From Clostridiales bacterium (GTDB lineage: Bacteria; Bacillota; Clostridia; Peptostreptococcales; Anaerovoracaceae), in the NCBI GenBank assembly GCA_015243575.1, contig CP042469.1, positions 1,578,929 to 1,642,928 of the forward strand: 64,000 nt of DNA, read 5' to 3'. The notes beneath the pieces were generated by a model. The model was not told the origin of the DNA, did no database searches, and saw only the letters and a program-made list of their open reading frames with translations. Both the position numbers and the translations under genes were made by a program. Below are positions 1 to 8,350 of this stretch, piece by piece; position 1 is the first letter of the stretch, and every line of letters starts with the position of its first letter.

Positions 1-283
1 AGGTGTCGGATCCGCCGAATTCTCTTGCGGATACCAATACTGCTTCGTCACAACCCATCGCAAGAGCTTCTCTCAGCGCTACATCTGCCTGGGGCGGGCC
101 CATGCAAACAACGGTTACAGTTCCGCCTACTTTTTCCTTCAGCTGCAGTGCAGCCTCGATTCCGGATTTATCATCGTGGTTGATGATGCTCGGTACTCCT
201 TCACGGATCAGTGTATTTGTTACCGGATCCAGCTTTACTTCATTGGTGTCTGGTACTTGTTTTATGCATACAACGATTTTCAT
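1..283 (-). CDS. etfB: Electron transfer flavoprotein beta subunit, N-terminal part (cut by left window edge)
   Basis: This is the first ~94 residues of an EtfB, read leftwards and cut by the window edge. It begins MKIVVCIKQVPDT, the hallmark EtfB start, and continues with the nucleotide-binding fold (LREALAMGCDEAVLVS). EtfB with EtfA passes electrons to or from acyl-CoA dehydrogenases; in clostridia the Bcd-EtfAB complex couples crotonyl-CoA reduction by NADH to ferredoxin reduction. It lies 28 bases downstream of bcd on the same strand, so the two are very likely co-transcribed, with etfA expected beyond the edge. Two ATGs stand side by side (286 and 283); I chose 283 because it gives the usual protein start and a 7-base gap from the AGGAG ribosome site. 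Confidence 0.93.
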   Translation of the reverse strand, partial: MKIVVCIKQVPDTNEVKLDPVTNTLIREGVPSIINHDDKSGIEAALQLKEKVGGTVTVVCMGPPQADVALREALAMGCDEAVLVSAREFGGSDT

Positions 284-311
284 CATTTATCTCCTTTCAA
301 TTTGCAGCTGA

Positions 312-1454
312 CTAGCTGATTTTCATGGAACCGGCAATAACCATCTTCATCGCTTCAGAGGTTCCTTCGTAGATCTCTGTGATCTTCGCATCTCTCATCA
401 TACGTTCAACAGGATATTCTCTGGAATAACCGTATCCGCCCATGAGCTGTACGCAAGCTCGGGTTACATCATTACACATCTCGGATGCGAATAATTTTGC
501 CATTGCTGCTGCTGGTCCATAGTTTTCCTTATTATCCTTCTGGATTGCTGCTCTCCATGTCATGAGTCTTGCTGCATCGATCTTTGTCTGCAGCTCAGCA
601 ATTTTGAACTGTGTGTTCTGGAAGGAAGAAATTCTCTTTCCGAACTGCTTTCTTTCTTTTACATATTTGATTGCTTCGTTCAGGGCACCCTGTGCAATTC
701 CTGTAGCCTGAGCAGCGATACCGATTCTTCCGCCGTCAAGGGCTTTCATTGCGATTTTGAAGCCATCTCCTTCTTTTCCAAGACGCTGTGATACTGGGAT
801 GCGAACATTTTCATAAGCTACTTCGCAGTTGGATGCAGCTCTGATTCCCATTCTGTGGATATTCTTACCAACGGACAGTCCCGGTGTATTTCTGTCAATT
901 ACGAATGCGGAAATACCCTTGGTTCCCTTGGATTTGTCAGTCATGGCAAACACGACGAACGTATCTGCAAAACCGGAGTTGGTTGTAAAGATCTTTGCGC
1001 CGTTGATGACATATTCATCGCCGTCAAGAACTGCCTTTGTCTGCTGTCCTGCAGCGTCTGTTCCTGCGTTTGGCTCTGTCAGACCGAAGCAGCCGACTTT
1101 GGAACCATCAACCAGTGGTCTCAGCCATTTTTGTTTCTGTTCTTCTGTACCGAAGCCTTCGATGCAGGAGCAAGCCAGTGATGTGTGTACGGAGATTGTG
1201 ATTCCTGTGCTGGCATCAATCTTGGAGATCTCTTCCATACACAGCGCATATCCCAGATAGTCTCCGCCTACTCCGCCGTAATCTCTGGAATAGGGGATGC
1301 CCATCAGGCCGTATCTCTGGAGCTTCTTTACCAGTTCCAGATCAAACACCTCTGTCTCATCCATCTCTTCTGCGATCGGCTTTATTTCAGTTTCCGCAAA
1401 TCGACGGAATAATTCCTGCTGAAGCAAATGTGTTTTCGTCAGTTTAAAATCCAT
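312..1454 (-). CDS. bcd: Butyryl-CoA dehydrogenase (short-chain acyl-CoA dehydrogenase)
   Basis: This 380-residue FAD enzyme reduces crotonyl-CoA to butyryl-CoA, or runs in reverse. The three acyl-CoA dehydrogenase domains are complete: the FAD-contact motif CFGLTEPNAGTDA near residues 121-134, the middle beta domain, and a C-terminal helical domain ending in EIYEGTSE, where Glu363 is the expected catalytic base, as in Megasphaera and clostridial Bcd. Length is normal. The start ATG has an AGGAGGAG site 8 bases upstream. etfB follows directly, the classic Bcd-Etf arrangement. A sigma-A type promoter (1612-1640) and a leader hairpin precede it. The general short-chain specificity is secure; the exact acyl chain is inferred from the etfB neighbour and the butyrate genes elsewhere in the window. 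Confidence 0.93.
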   Translation of the reverse strand: MDFKLTKTHLLQQELFRRFAETEIKPIAEEMDETEVFDLELVKKLQRYGLMGIPYSRDYGGVGGDYLGYALCMEEISKIDASTGITISVHTSLACSCIEGFGTEEQKQKWLRPLVDGSKVGCFGLTEPNAGTDAAGQQTKAVLDGDEYVINGAKIFTTNSGFADTFVVFAMTDKSKGTKGISAFVIDRNTPGLSVGKNIHRMGIRAASNCEVAYENVRIPVSQRLGKEGDGFKIAMKALDGGRIGIAAQATGIAQGALNEAIKYVKERKQFGKRISSFQNTQFKIAELQTKIDAARLMTWRAAIQKDNKENYGPAAAMAKLFASEMCNDVTRACVQLMGGYGYSREYPVERMMRDAKITEIYEGTSEAMKMVIAGSMKIS

Positions 1455-1505
1455 TTTTCATTCTCCTCCTGTTTTGTGATACTTATCTTATCTTGATCTA
1501 ACTCA

Positions 1506-1543
1506 GCAGGTCACCGGCAAATCAGGAATTTGCGGTCTCCTGC
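1506..1543 (-). other. Hairpin in the bcd leader
   Basis: Inverted repeats GCAGG/CCTGC (1506-1510 with 1539-1543) enclose GCAAAT/ATTTGC (1517-1522 with 1528-1533). They lie between the predicted promoter and the bcd start and would form a stem in the leader RNA. There is no U-run, so it is not an obvious terminator; role unknown. Confidence 0.4.
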
Positions 1544-1611
1544 TTAAATTCCCGCCAATTTATCTTATAAATTGTTCGGGCTGATAAACAAATCTTAATT
1601 CTACATGTTAC

Positions 1612-1640
1612 ACTTTAACTCATTGTTAATAAATAGTCAA
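1612..1640 (-). promoter_or_regulatory. Predicted sigma-A promoter of bcd-etf
   Basis: On the minus strand TTGACT (1635-1640) and TAAAGT (1612-1617) are separated by 17 bases, giving a leader of roughly 150 nt before bcd. The remainder of the 378-base gap 1455-1832 is AT-rich and shows no gene. Confidence 0.6.
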
Positions 1641-1832
1641 ACGTTATTTGGTGAAATCCAGAAAGTATTTTGTATACTTTCCTATCATATTTGAGTATAT
1701 CATGGTGCAATGATTTTTAGGCAAATTGGATGCCTGATTAAATTGCACACTAGATAGCATTCACAAAAAGAATAGAATGAATTCAAAATTATGGCATGAT
1801 CGCTTCCCGTCAAGCAATGATTTTTGTGATTC

Positions 1833-2279
1833 TTATAAGATTTTGCTCAAATAAACCATATCAACCAATTGAACACCATCATCATACATTGGTTGGCCGT
1901 AGTTGTCTGTGAAAAAGTCCTTAATTCTATGAGAAATTCTAAATCCGTTTTTCTGGTAAAACTGCAAGATCCAAGGAACGTCGCCTGTTCCCACAAGCAT
2001 GGTTACATACCTGCCTTTGTAATGTGAAAAGATATGGTCTAACAGTTTGCTTCCATACCCGTTGCCATGCCATTTTTCATAGGTAGCTATATTTTTTAGT
2101 TCGCAGACATCATCACTTTCCTGCGTAACCACACAAATACTTTTTAAGCCGCCATCATATAATGCAAACATTTCTCCCCGATATAGGTATTTTTCTATCA
2201 TTTTCAAGTCTTCATCTGCAAGAAGGAGAAGCTCCATAAAACTTATTTTGTCCTTATCCTCAATTTTCGTTATTTTCAT
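1833..2279 (-). CDS. GNAT-family N-acetyltransferase
   Basis: A stand-alone 148-residue acetyltransferase of the GNAT fold, expected to move an acetyl group from acetyl-CoA to an amine on an unknown small molecule or protein. The acetyl-CoA-binding segment is visible as WHGNGYGSKLLDHIF (a variant of Q/RxxGxG/A), followed by the typical late motif ILQFYQKNGFRISHRI. I chose ATG at 2279 because GGAGG lies 5 bases upstream; a GTG 12 bases further upstream sits on that ribosome site itself. Neighbours on both sides are separated by long gaps and a strong hairpin, so it is probably transcribed alone. The substrate cannot be deduced. Confidence 0.82.
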   Translation of the reverse strand: MKITKIEDKDKISFMELLLLADEDLKMIEKYLYRGEMFALYDGGLKSICVVTQESDDVCELKNIATYEKWHGNGYGSKLLDHIFSHYKGRYVTMLVGTGDVPWILQFYQKNGFRISHRIKDFFTDNYGQPMYDDGVQLVDMVYLSKIL

Positions 2280-2424
2280 ATTACCCTCCACGACCTTTTT
2301 ATTATCATTAAGTATACCATATTATTACGATCATCCATCCTGAGAATAAATCCACTCTGGTTTTGACAGTCCAGTGCGATACGCTCAGTATGATAAAATG
2401 TAAAAGTAAAGTAAATGACAAGGA

Positions 2425-2479
2425 AAGCGAACCCCAAACATTAGTCTTTCACTTATGACCTAATGCTTGGGGTTCGCTT
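2425..2479 (-). terminator. Strong 20-bp stem-loop ending the sigma-54 catabolic operon
   Basis: The arms 2425-2444 and 2460-2479 pair over 20 bp with one mismatch around a 15-base loop. It lies about 55 bases beyond the stop of the EtfB-like gene, read leftwards; the trailing tract on that strand is T-rich but interrupted. Probably the operon terminator. Confidence 0.7.
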
Positions 2480-2534
2480 CCAGAATGAATAGGCGGGTTT
2501 TATTCTTCTAATGAGCGGACGCTCATTTCTGAAA

Positions 2535-3410
2535 TCATGCTCGTTTTAAGAATGAAGATTTGATTTCATACAGAAATGGTTTCAACAATGCTTTTATCTG
2601 TTCCTGGTCGATTTCTTTTTGATTCATTTCTTCTTGCTTGCTTTGTTCCACATCTGTCCCTTTCAAAGAGGCTGATTGTTCACTGATCAGCTTAAGGATT
2701 CGCCCTTTTTCCCTGTGCCGAAGAGAAAATCTATGAACTACAAGAGTCCTGCTGAACCAGTCCTCCTCTCCAGAGCTGAAATCCTGAAAAGTCCATCGTA
2801 TCAATTCCTTTTTCAATGACTGACGGACACCCTGCAGCGTCATAATTCTCAAAGCAGACTTCATCTTATTTGCACTGAGGCAGCAAGGCAGCTGCGTACA
2901 TAGTTTCAGACTGGAGCCATCGCCTTGATCTGCAATAGCCTCGATCCTTCCATCCGTAACTTGAAATTCGTTCACATGCGTGATTTGTGGAAGATCAAGA
3001 AACTCAGCGATCATTGCGCCAACATGTCCTTCTTTTTTATCCTGACTTTGATACCCCGCCAAAATCAGATCATAGCTACCGATTCGGCGGATTGCAGCAG
3101 CCAAGCAACGCGCTGTCGCCATCGCATCAGCTGCGGCAAGCCCTGCATCACTTATGAGGACAGCCTTATCGGCTCCCAAGGCAAGCGCCTCTCTTAAAAC
3201 CGTATCTTCATCCGAAATTCCTGCTGCCAGTACTATAATTTCCACTGCGCCCTGTTCCGCTTTTTCCTTTAGCCGCAAAGCCATTTCAAGCGCATTTCCG
3301 TCATCATAACCTATTTGCGCATCTTCGCTGGAATTACTTCCTGACAGCCTTCCCCTATCCGAGTATTTTTCTTCTTTTAAAGGCTGTTTTATCAATACAA
3401 TGATCCTCAT
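2535..3410 (-). CDS. EtfB-like electron transfer flavoprotein subunit without an adjacent EtfA
   Basis: A 291-residue protein with the EtfB fold: it starts MRIIVLIKQP, has VLREALALGADKAVLIS near residue 72-88 and DLILAGYQSQD around 115, and the C-terminal LPCCLSANKMKSALR corresponds to the usual LPNIMKAKK segment. It differs from ordinary EtfB in an inserted acidic stretch after residue 15 and a divergent, charged C-terminal tail of about 90 residues. Its start overlaps the stop of the upstream metallo-hydrolase gene (ATGA), so translation is coupled. No etfA is adjacent; the gene ends the operon. It may accept electrons from the operon's acyl-CoA dehydrogenases using a shared EtfA, or have been recruited for another role. 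Confidence 0.8.
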   Translation of the reverse strand: MRIIVLIKQPLKEEKYSDRGRLSGSNSSEDAQIGYDDGNALEMALRLKEKAEQGAVEIIVLAAGISDEDTVLREALALGADKAVLISDAGLAAADAMATARCLAAAIRRIGSYDLILAGYQSQDKKEGHVGAMIAEFLDLPQITHVNEFQVTDGRIEAIADQGDGSSLKLCTQLPCCLSANKMKSALRIMTLQGVRQSLKKELIRWTFQDFSSGEEDWFSRTLVVHRFSLRHREKGRILKLISEQSASLKGTDVEQSKQEEMNQKEIDQEQIKALLKPFLYEIKSSFLKRA

Positions 3411-4441
3411 AGAAGTACTCCTCCTGTTTTTTTCAAAGAAAACTTATAAGATTCGCCTTCCAAGCTGACTTCTGCTGAGCCTTCTTCTTCAAGGTAGAAC
3501 AGATGGGCCATGGCCTCTCCTGTTGCAAACCAACGTTGCTGTCTCGGTATTTTTTCCCAGATATCCTTTGGCATTCTCCAGCTCATTTTGGCGGCAACTT
3601 CATATGCATTCATCGGCCGATTGGCATGTCTCAGGATCAACCGAATCTCTTTCAGTCTCAGCTCATGATGCTTTTTCAGTTCCTCTATCCTGACATAGGG
3701 CTCTGTTACTCTCCCACGGTGACCCGGAAGAATCTCTTTGATTTCAAGAGCTTCAATACGCTCCAGGCTCTTCAGATATGATCTTAAAGGCCGTTCCAGC
3801 CCTCGCTCCGGTGAAAGGACAGGGGTGATATCTCCCAATATGTGATCTCCTGAGAAAAGCAGTTTTCGATTATTTTCTAAAAGGCACATATGACCTGGGC
3901 TATGTCCCGGTGTCCAGACACATTGAAGCTTGTATTTTCCCGCTTGAAGGATTTCCCCATCTGTCACCGTAACAAAATTGATCCGGTCTTTCCCTCCGAA
4001 CAGCTTGCCCGGATGAATCCCTTTTTCTTGATCTTCCCCAATATCAGGCATCCCGTGCCTGCAGAAAAGAGCGCCCATTTCATCCCAATATTCCTGAGCA
4101 GCAAAAAGATTGATAATATGACCGTCCAGCGCGCTGCAATAAATCTTAGCTCCCCTGGAGGCCAGCTCAGAAGCAAGACCGGAATGATCTGCATGCAAGT
4201 GGGTCAGGAAGATGTCTGTATCCGAAAGTTTTGCACCGATGTTTTGGAAGCCGTCCCATAAGGCCTTACGGCATGCCGGATGAAAGAAACCGGTGTCAAT
4301 CAGTAAATTCTTTTCACCCCCTGTGAGTAAATATGCGTTGAGCGATCCCAATGGATTATTGGGAAGAGGCACCTTTATCTGGTAGATTCCATCTGCAACT
4401 TCTTCTGTAATACTTTTGCTCATCGATCTGTTATCCGTCAT
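3407..4441 (-). CDS. Metallo-beta-lactamase-fold hydrolase
   Basis: A 344-residue MBL-fold protein with the metal motif THLHADHSGL near residues 80-89, a second ligand region TPGHSPGHMCL and the aspartate of LLFSGDHILGD. The C-terminal ~100 residues (from about 245) form a helical extension with LEEEGSAEVS, as in the LACTB2/glyoxalase-II-like branch. Likely activity is hydrolysis of a thioester or other ester, for example releasing an acid from its CoA or another thiol conjugate; this is inferred from the operon of CoA enzymes. It lies about 110 bases downstream of the CoA-transferase gene and overlaps the EtfB-like gene by 4 bases. Confidence 0.8.
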   Translation of the reverse strand: MTDNRSMSKSITEEVADGIYQIKVPLPNNPLGSLNAYLLTGGEKNLLIDTGFFHPACRKALWDGFQNIGAKLSDTDIFLTHLHADHSGLASELASRGAKIYCSALDGHIINLFAAQEYWDEMGALFCRHGMPDIGEDQEKGIHPGKLFGGKDRINFVTVTDGEILQAGKYKLQCVWTPGHSPGHMCLLENNRKLLFSGDHILGDITPVLSPERGLERPLRSYLKSLERIEALEIKEILPGHRGRVTEPYVRIEELKKHHELRLKEIRLILRHANRPMNAYEVAAKMSWRMPKDIWEKIPRQQRWFATGEAMAHLFYLEEEGSAEVSLEGESYKFSLKKTGGVLL

Positions 4442-4494
4442 CGTCCTTCCATTCCTCCTTGCTTTTTCCTCTGCGAGAGCCAGCTAAAGATTCA

Positions 4495-4526
4495 GAAAAC
4501 CGAAACGCTTCTGCGCTCCGGTTTTC
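4495..4526 (-). other. Small intergenic hairpin inside the catabolic operon
   Basis: GAAAACCG (4495-4502) pairs with CGGTTTTC (4519-4526) between the CoA-transferase and metallo-hydrolase genes. No U-run follows; it may be a partial terminator or an mRNA processing or stabilising hairpin. Confidence 0.35.
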
Positions 4527-4554
4527 CTGATGGTTTTTCATGCTCTTAAAGCTG

Positions 4555-6153
4555 TTATTTCTGACTCATCTGTTCTTTCAGTTTTCCCCATACGGGCTGG
4601 AACAGTTCGGGATCCATTAATTTCGGTCCGCCTTCTGGAATGATTGGAGCAAAACCCATCTGATCCAGAATTTGCGTCTGAAGATCAATGCCCGGTGCGA
4701 TTTCTGTCAGAATCATACCTTCCATGGTTCTTGTAATGACACAGCGTTCCGTGATAAATATGATGTGATTTCCGCGCTTTAAGGATTGTTCCGCATTAAA
4801 GGTAAGCTGCGGGCACTTCTCAACAAATTTCTTAAATTTCCCTTCTTGAACGATGACCATCTTGCCATCTTCCACTTTGCACTCAATTCCGCCTGCAGTG
4901 AAAGTTCCTACGAAAACCGCATGCTTAGCAGTTGCCGCAATATTTGCAAATCCGCCGACTCCCATAATTTTACCGTTCAGTAGACTTGTATTCACATTCC
5001 CGTCCTTATCGACTTCACTCAGTCCAAATACCCCAAGATCCAGACCGCCGCCGTCAAAGAAACTGAAATGATCGCCCTGATCGCAGGAAGCTTCAATATT
5101 CCAGTGTGCGCCGAAGTCGTTTCCACCGCCCGGAACTCCGCCGATGCTTCCTGATTCAGAAATCATCGTAATGGTATTTGCACAGCCTTCTTCTGCCATT
5201 ACGTTGCCCGTATGGGTTGGAACTCCAATACCAAAATTGCATTTGAATCCAGGTTGAATCTCCTGAGTGACTCTTCGGACCATTACCTTTTTTTCATCAA
5301 AAGGAATAGGCTTCATACTCGATTGAAGAGGTACACGTACTTCGCCGGTAAAGGCTCTGTTATACTTTGTTCCCTGGGTCTGCATGATATTTTCGGGATC
5401 TTCTGCAACGACGATATAGTCTACATAGATTCCAGGCACTTTAACAAGCTTTGGATTGAGACTGCCTGCCTTTGCAAGGGTTTCGACCTGAACAATAACA
5501 ATTCCTCCGTTTGCTTTCGCGGCCTGCGCAACAGACAGCATTTCAAGATTGTGGGATTCTTTTTCACAGGTAATGTTGCCATTCTCATCTGCTGTTGTTC
5601 CTCGCATGAATCCGATATCAATGGGCCATGCTTTGTAGAAAAGATACTCTTCGCCCATAAAATCAGGTATGTACGTTACAAGATCCTCTCCCTTTTCCTT
5701 GGTCAAAGGATTGAGCTTTCCGCCGTCAAACCGGGGATCAATAAAAGTCCCAAGACCAGTCTTTGTCAGGATTCCGGGAGCTTTTCTTCCTGCTTCGTGC
5801 CAAATCTGAAGAATGGTACCAAGTGGAAGATTCCATGCCATGATCTTATTCTCTGTAATCATCTTAAAGACGGAAGGAGAGGAACCTGCATGGGATCCGA
5901 TGAATCTTGTCATGAGCCCTTCCTGAGCCCAAACGCCTTCGCCCCGTTCTCCCTTAGGCCCTAAGCCCCAATTTCCCAGTCCTGCCGCATGGATATGGGT
6001 GAGATTTCTCGGGTGACCGGTTTCCTCAAATCTCTTTCCGACAGCAATGGCGATCTCTTCTGGCCAGCCTGCCAAACCGAATCCTGCGGTACCAACACTG
6101 ATATTGTCCTGAAATAGTTCTGCCGCTTCTTTTACGGTAATTACTTTTGCCAT
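4555..6153 (-). CDS. Family I CoA-transferase, fused alpha-beta (acetate/propionate CoA-transferase type)
   Basis: A 532-residue fused CoA-transferase of the YdiF/propionate CoA-transferase group, which exchanges CoA between an acyl-CoA and a free acid through a glutamyl-CoA intermediate. The catalytic glutamate is Glu333 in TMISESGSIGGVP, followed by the GGG oxyanion segment, and the N-terminal half carries GTAGFGLAGWPEEI. AGGAGA lies 7 bases before the ATG. It lies between acyl-CoA synthetase and metallo-hydrolase genes in the sigma-54 operon, so its substrate is probably the operon's own acid or a pathway product. The window has a second, divergent member at 50248-51798. Confidence 0.88.
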   Translation of the reverse strand: MAKVITVKEAAELFQDNISVGTAGFGLAGWPEEIAIAVGKRFEETGHPRNLTHIHAAGLGNWGLGPKGERGEGVWAQEGLMTRFIGSHAGSSPSVFKMITENKIMAWNLPLGTILQIWHEAGRKAPGILTKTGLGTFIDPRFDGGKLNPLTKEKGEDLVTYIPDFMGEEYLFYKAWPIDIGFMRGTTADENGNITCEKESHNLEMLSVAQAAKANGGIVIVQVETLAKAGSLNPKLVKVPGIYVDYIVVAEDPENIMQTQGTKYNRAFTGEVRVPLQSSMKPIPFDEKKVMVRRVTQEIQPGFKCNFGIGVPTHTGNVMAEEGCANTITMISESGSIGGVPGGGNDFGAHWNIEASCDQGDHFSFFDGGGLDLGVFGLSEVDKDGNVNTSLLNGKIMGVGGFANIAATAKHAVFVGTFTAGGIECKVEDGKMVIVQEGKFKKFVEKCPQLTFNAEQSLKRGNHIIFITERCVITRTMEGMILTEIAPGIDLQTQILDQMGFAPIIPEGGPKLMDPELFQPVWGKLKEQMSQK

Positions 6154-6236
6154 ACTCAGCTCTCCTTTTTCTTAGGGGAAACATCCATGGATTTCAGTAT
6201 ATCTAGCAAGTTATCCATGTTTCCTCAAATAATGAA

Positions 6237-8144
6237 TTAACTGATGATTTTTTTCTCTTTCAGCTCCGCGGCATGCCGCCTGAGCTCAGATTTCAGACAT
6301 TTTCCCGAATCGGAGACGGGGAATCGGTCGAGAAACACAACCCATCTTGGCATTTTATTGGTAGATATTTTTCCCCTGCAATATTCCCTAATCTCATTCT
6401 CAGTCAAGTTCCTGTCATCCTTCACTCTGATAAATGCAACAACTTCTTCTCCGTACAGATAACTGGAAACGCCAACAACAGCCGCTTCCGCCACAGCATC
6501 ATGGGTATGGAGGAAATCTTCTATCTCTTTCGGACTGATATTCTCACCACTCCTGATGATGATGTCCTTGCTACGATCTTTGATACTTAGATAACCGTTA
6601 TCTGCAAGACAACCGATATCTCCTGTATGAAGCCAGCCATCTGCATCAATTGCCTTTGCAGTCTCATCAGGCATGCAATAATATCCCTGCATGAGATTGT
6701 AGCCCTTAACCCAGATTTCGCCGCAGCTTCCATCGGTAACTTCTTCCTTGGTGGTGGAATCCATAATGCGAACCTGCACACCCGGAATCGGTGCGCCAGC
6801 CGCAGTGGACTTCCATTCCAAAGGATCATCTGCGTAAACCGCGGTTACACAAGGCGAAGCCTCTGTCAGACCATAAGATGAAACCAACTTTGGGATTCCA
6901 AGCAAGTTTTGAATATCCTCCATCAATTTCGGAGGACATGACGCCCCAGCTATAATCCCTGTTCTAACCGATGAGAAATCATAGCAGTTTTTTTCCATTT
7001 CATGAATAAAACCGATGAACATTGTAGGTACACCAGAAACCACGGTACATTTTTCCCGCTCAATCAGTGACATGGTAATCTCCGGACGGAACTTATCTAC
7101 CATAACCATCGCTCCGCCCCTTGAAACAGCAGTAAGGATGCAGGCTACACAACCAAAACAGTGGAACATTGGCGCCTGTACACACATTACATCCTTCTCG
7201 GTAAGTTCCATGCGGTCTGCCATTGCATTCGCATTTTCAATGACATTTGCGCTGTTTAACATAACGCCTTTGGGAGTCCCTGTGGTGCCAGAGGTGTAGA
7301 TCATATGTACTGTATCTTCATAGCTTAATTGCTTCTGCCGGTGAGAAAGTTCCGTGTCATCCACAGTGCTTCCCATTTGGAGCAGCTCTGACCACCGATA
7401 GGTTCCGGGATATTCTTCATCGCTGATTACAATAACGTTTTTGAGCATTGGAAACCGCTCCGACCGCAGTCTTCCTGGTACTGCTTCACAAAGTTCCGGA
7501 CACAGCCTGTAAAGAATTTCTATATTCTCTGTGGCTTTTGTTCCTACTTGCATGATCAGCGTACTGGTATCCGAATGCCTCAGCAGGGTCTCCATTCTCA
7601 TTTCCTTTTCATAGGCGTTGAGCGGCACCATAATACCCCCGGCTTTCGCAATTGCAAACTGTGCGAGGACAAATTCCGGTGAATTCACTGCCCAAACCGC
7701 AACTTTATCACTCTTCTGCAAGCCGATTGAAATCAGTCCTTTTGCAAGCTTTCCGGAAAACTCCCTGAATTGGCCATAGGTGTACCTTCTGCTGCTGGTG
7801 CTGCTGATCAATGCCTCACGCTCACCATACAGTTCAGACACCTGATCTGCCAGCTGTCCGATGGTCAGGTCAACATAGCTTTTCGCCAGAATCTCAATGT
7901 ATTGATCAGGTTCGTCAGGATTATATAGCCGTGCTGACTTCGTTTGTGATACGCCGATGTTCTCCATGGCAAAGGTCCTGCAAACCGATTCAATCCATGG
8001 CATGGGCCACGGAAGCTGCCATGGCTCAGTCTCAATTGCGCCGTCTGCCGAAAACACCATTTTCTTACCAACCAGGCTGCAGGGTATGCTATCCACCCGC
8101 TGAACTGTTATTTCTATTTTCCTGCTCTTGTCAATGATACTCAT
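6237..8144 (-). CDS. Acyl-CoA synthetase (AMP-forming, ANL superfamily)
   Basis: A 635-residue adenylate-forming ligase expected to activate a carboxylic acid with ATP and CoA. The P-loop-like motif YTSGTTGTPKG lies around residue 285, the acyl-binding/A5 region SSYGLTEASP around 418, the hinge motif DGWLHTGDIG around 507, and the C-terminal lysine motif SDSGKCLKSELR is complete. The first ~80 residues are an unusual extension before the standard N-terminal domain. AGGGG precedes the ATG. It is the activating enzyme of the sigma-54 operon: an MFS carrier lies upstream and a CoA-transferase downstream. The acid is not identifiable; medium-chain, aromatic and branched acids are all possible. 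Confidence 0.87.
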   Translation of the reverse strand: MSIIDKSRKIEITVQRVDSIPCSLVGKKMVFSADGAIETEPWQLPWPMPWIESVCRTFAMENIGVSQTKSARLYNPDEPDQYIEILAKSYVDLTIGQLADQVSELYGEREALISSTSSRRYTYGQFREFSGKLAKGLISIGLQKSDKVAVWAVNSPEFVLAQFAIAKAGGIMVPLNAYEKEMRMETLLRHSDTSTLIMQVGTKATENIEILYRLCPELCEAVPGRLRSERFPMLKNVIVISDEEYPGTYRWSELLQMGSTVDDTELSHRQKQLSYEDTVHMIYTSGTTGTPKGVMLNSANVIENANAMADRMELTEKDVMCVQAPMFHCFGCVACILTAVSRGGAMVMVDKFRPEITMSLIEREKCTVVSGVPTMFIGFIHEMEKNCYDFSSVRTGIIAGASCPPKLMEDIQNLLGIPKLVSSYGLTEASPCVTAVYADDPLEWKSTAAGAPIPGVQVRIMDSTTKEEVTDGSCGEIWVKGYNLMQGYYCMPDETAKAIDADGWLHTGDIGCLADNGYLSIKDRSKDIIIRSGENISPKEIEDFLHTHDAVAEAAVVGVSSYLYGEEVVAFIRVKDDRNLTENEIREYCRGKISTNKMPRWVVFLDRFPVSDSGKCLKSELRRHAAELKEKKIIS

Positions 8145-8179
8145 GATAGAAACCCCTTCTACAAAGAACTCCGGTATTT

Positions 8180-8335
8180 AACGATTCACAGCTGTGGTGA
8201 AGACATTGCGGTCTCATCTGCAGCTGGCAACGGCTTCGCCTCCTGTTCCCTTCGGGAACTGCTGTCCGTTTTGCCATGCCAAGCAAGCTTGGGGCAAAAA
8301 GGCAACGGCTTCGCCTTGATCAGCTGTGAATCATA
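8180..8335. repeat. Intergenic element with 12-bp terminal inverted repeats and internal direct repeats
   Basis: GATTCACAGCTG (8183-8194) and its exact complement (8321-8332) bound about 150 bases. Inside, a 16-base direct repeat starting GGCAACGGCTTC occurs at 8226-8241 and 8301-8316, and several short hairpins are packed together, including GTTCCC/GGGAAC at 8246-8260. The layout recalls a MITE or palindromic intergenic repeat. It lies in the gap between the MFS and acyl-CoA synthetase genes and does not interrupt either. Confidence 0.55.
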
Positions 8336-8350
8336 ATGTCTATTCCTATG

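Noticed and set aside
3-311. Open frame on the plus strand at the left edge
   Set aside because: It is the reverse of the etfB start region; the minus strand encodes a clear EtfB N-terminus with a ribosome site.
1612-1640. Rex-type redox operator over the bcd promoter
   Set aside because: The TTATTAAC-like sequence matches only one half-site well; the second half is poor.
5212-5964. 250-codon plus-strand open frame
   Set aside because: It lies wholly antisense to the first CoA-transferase, whose catalytic and structural motifs are continuous; no ribosome site or recognisable domain.
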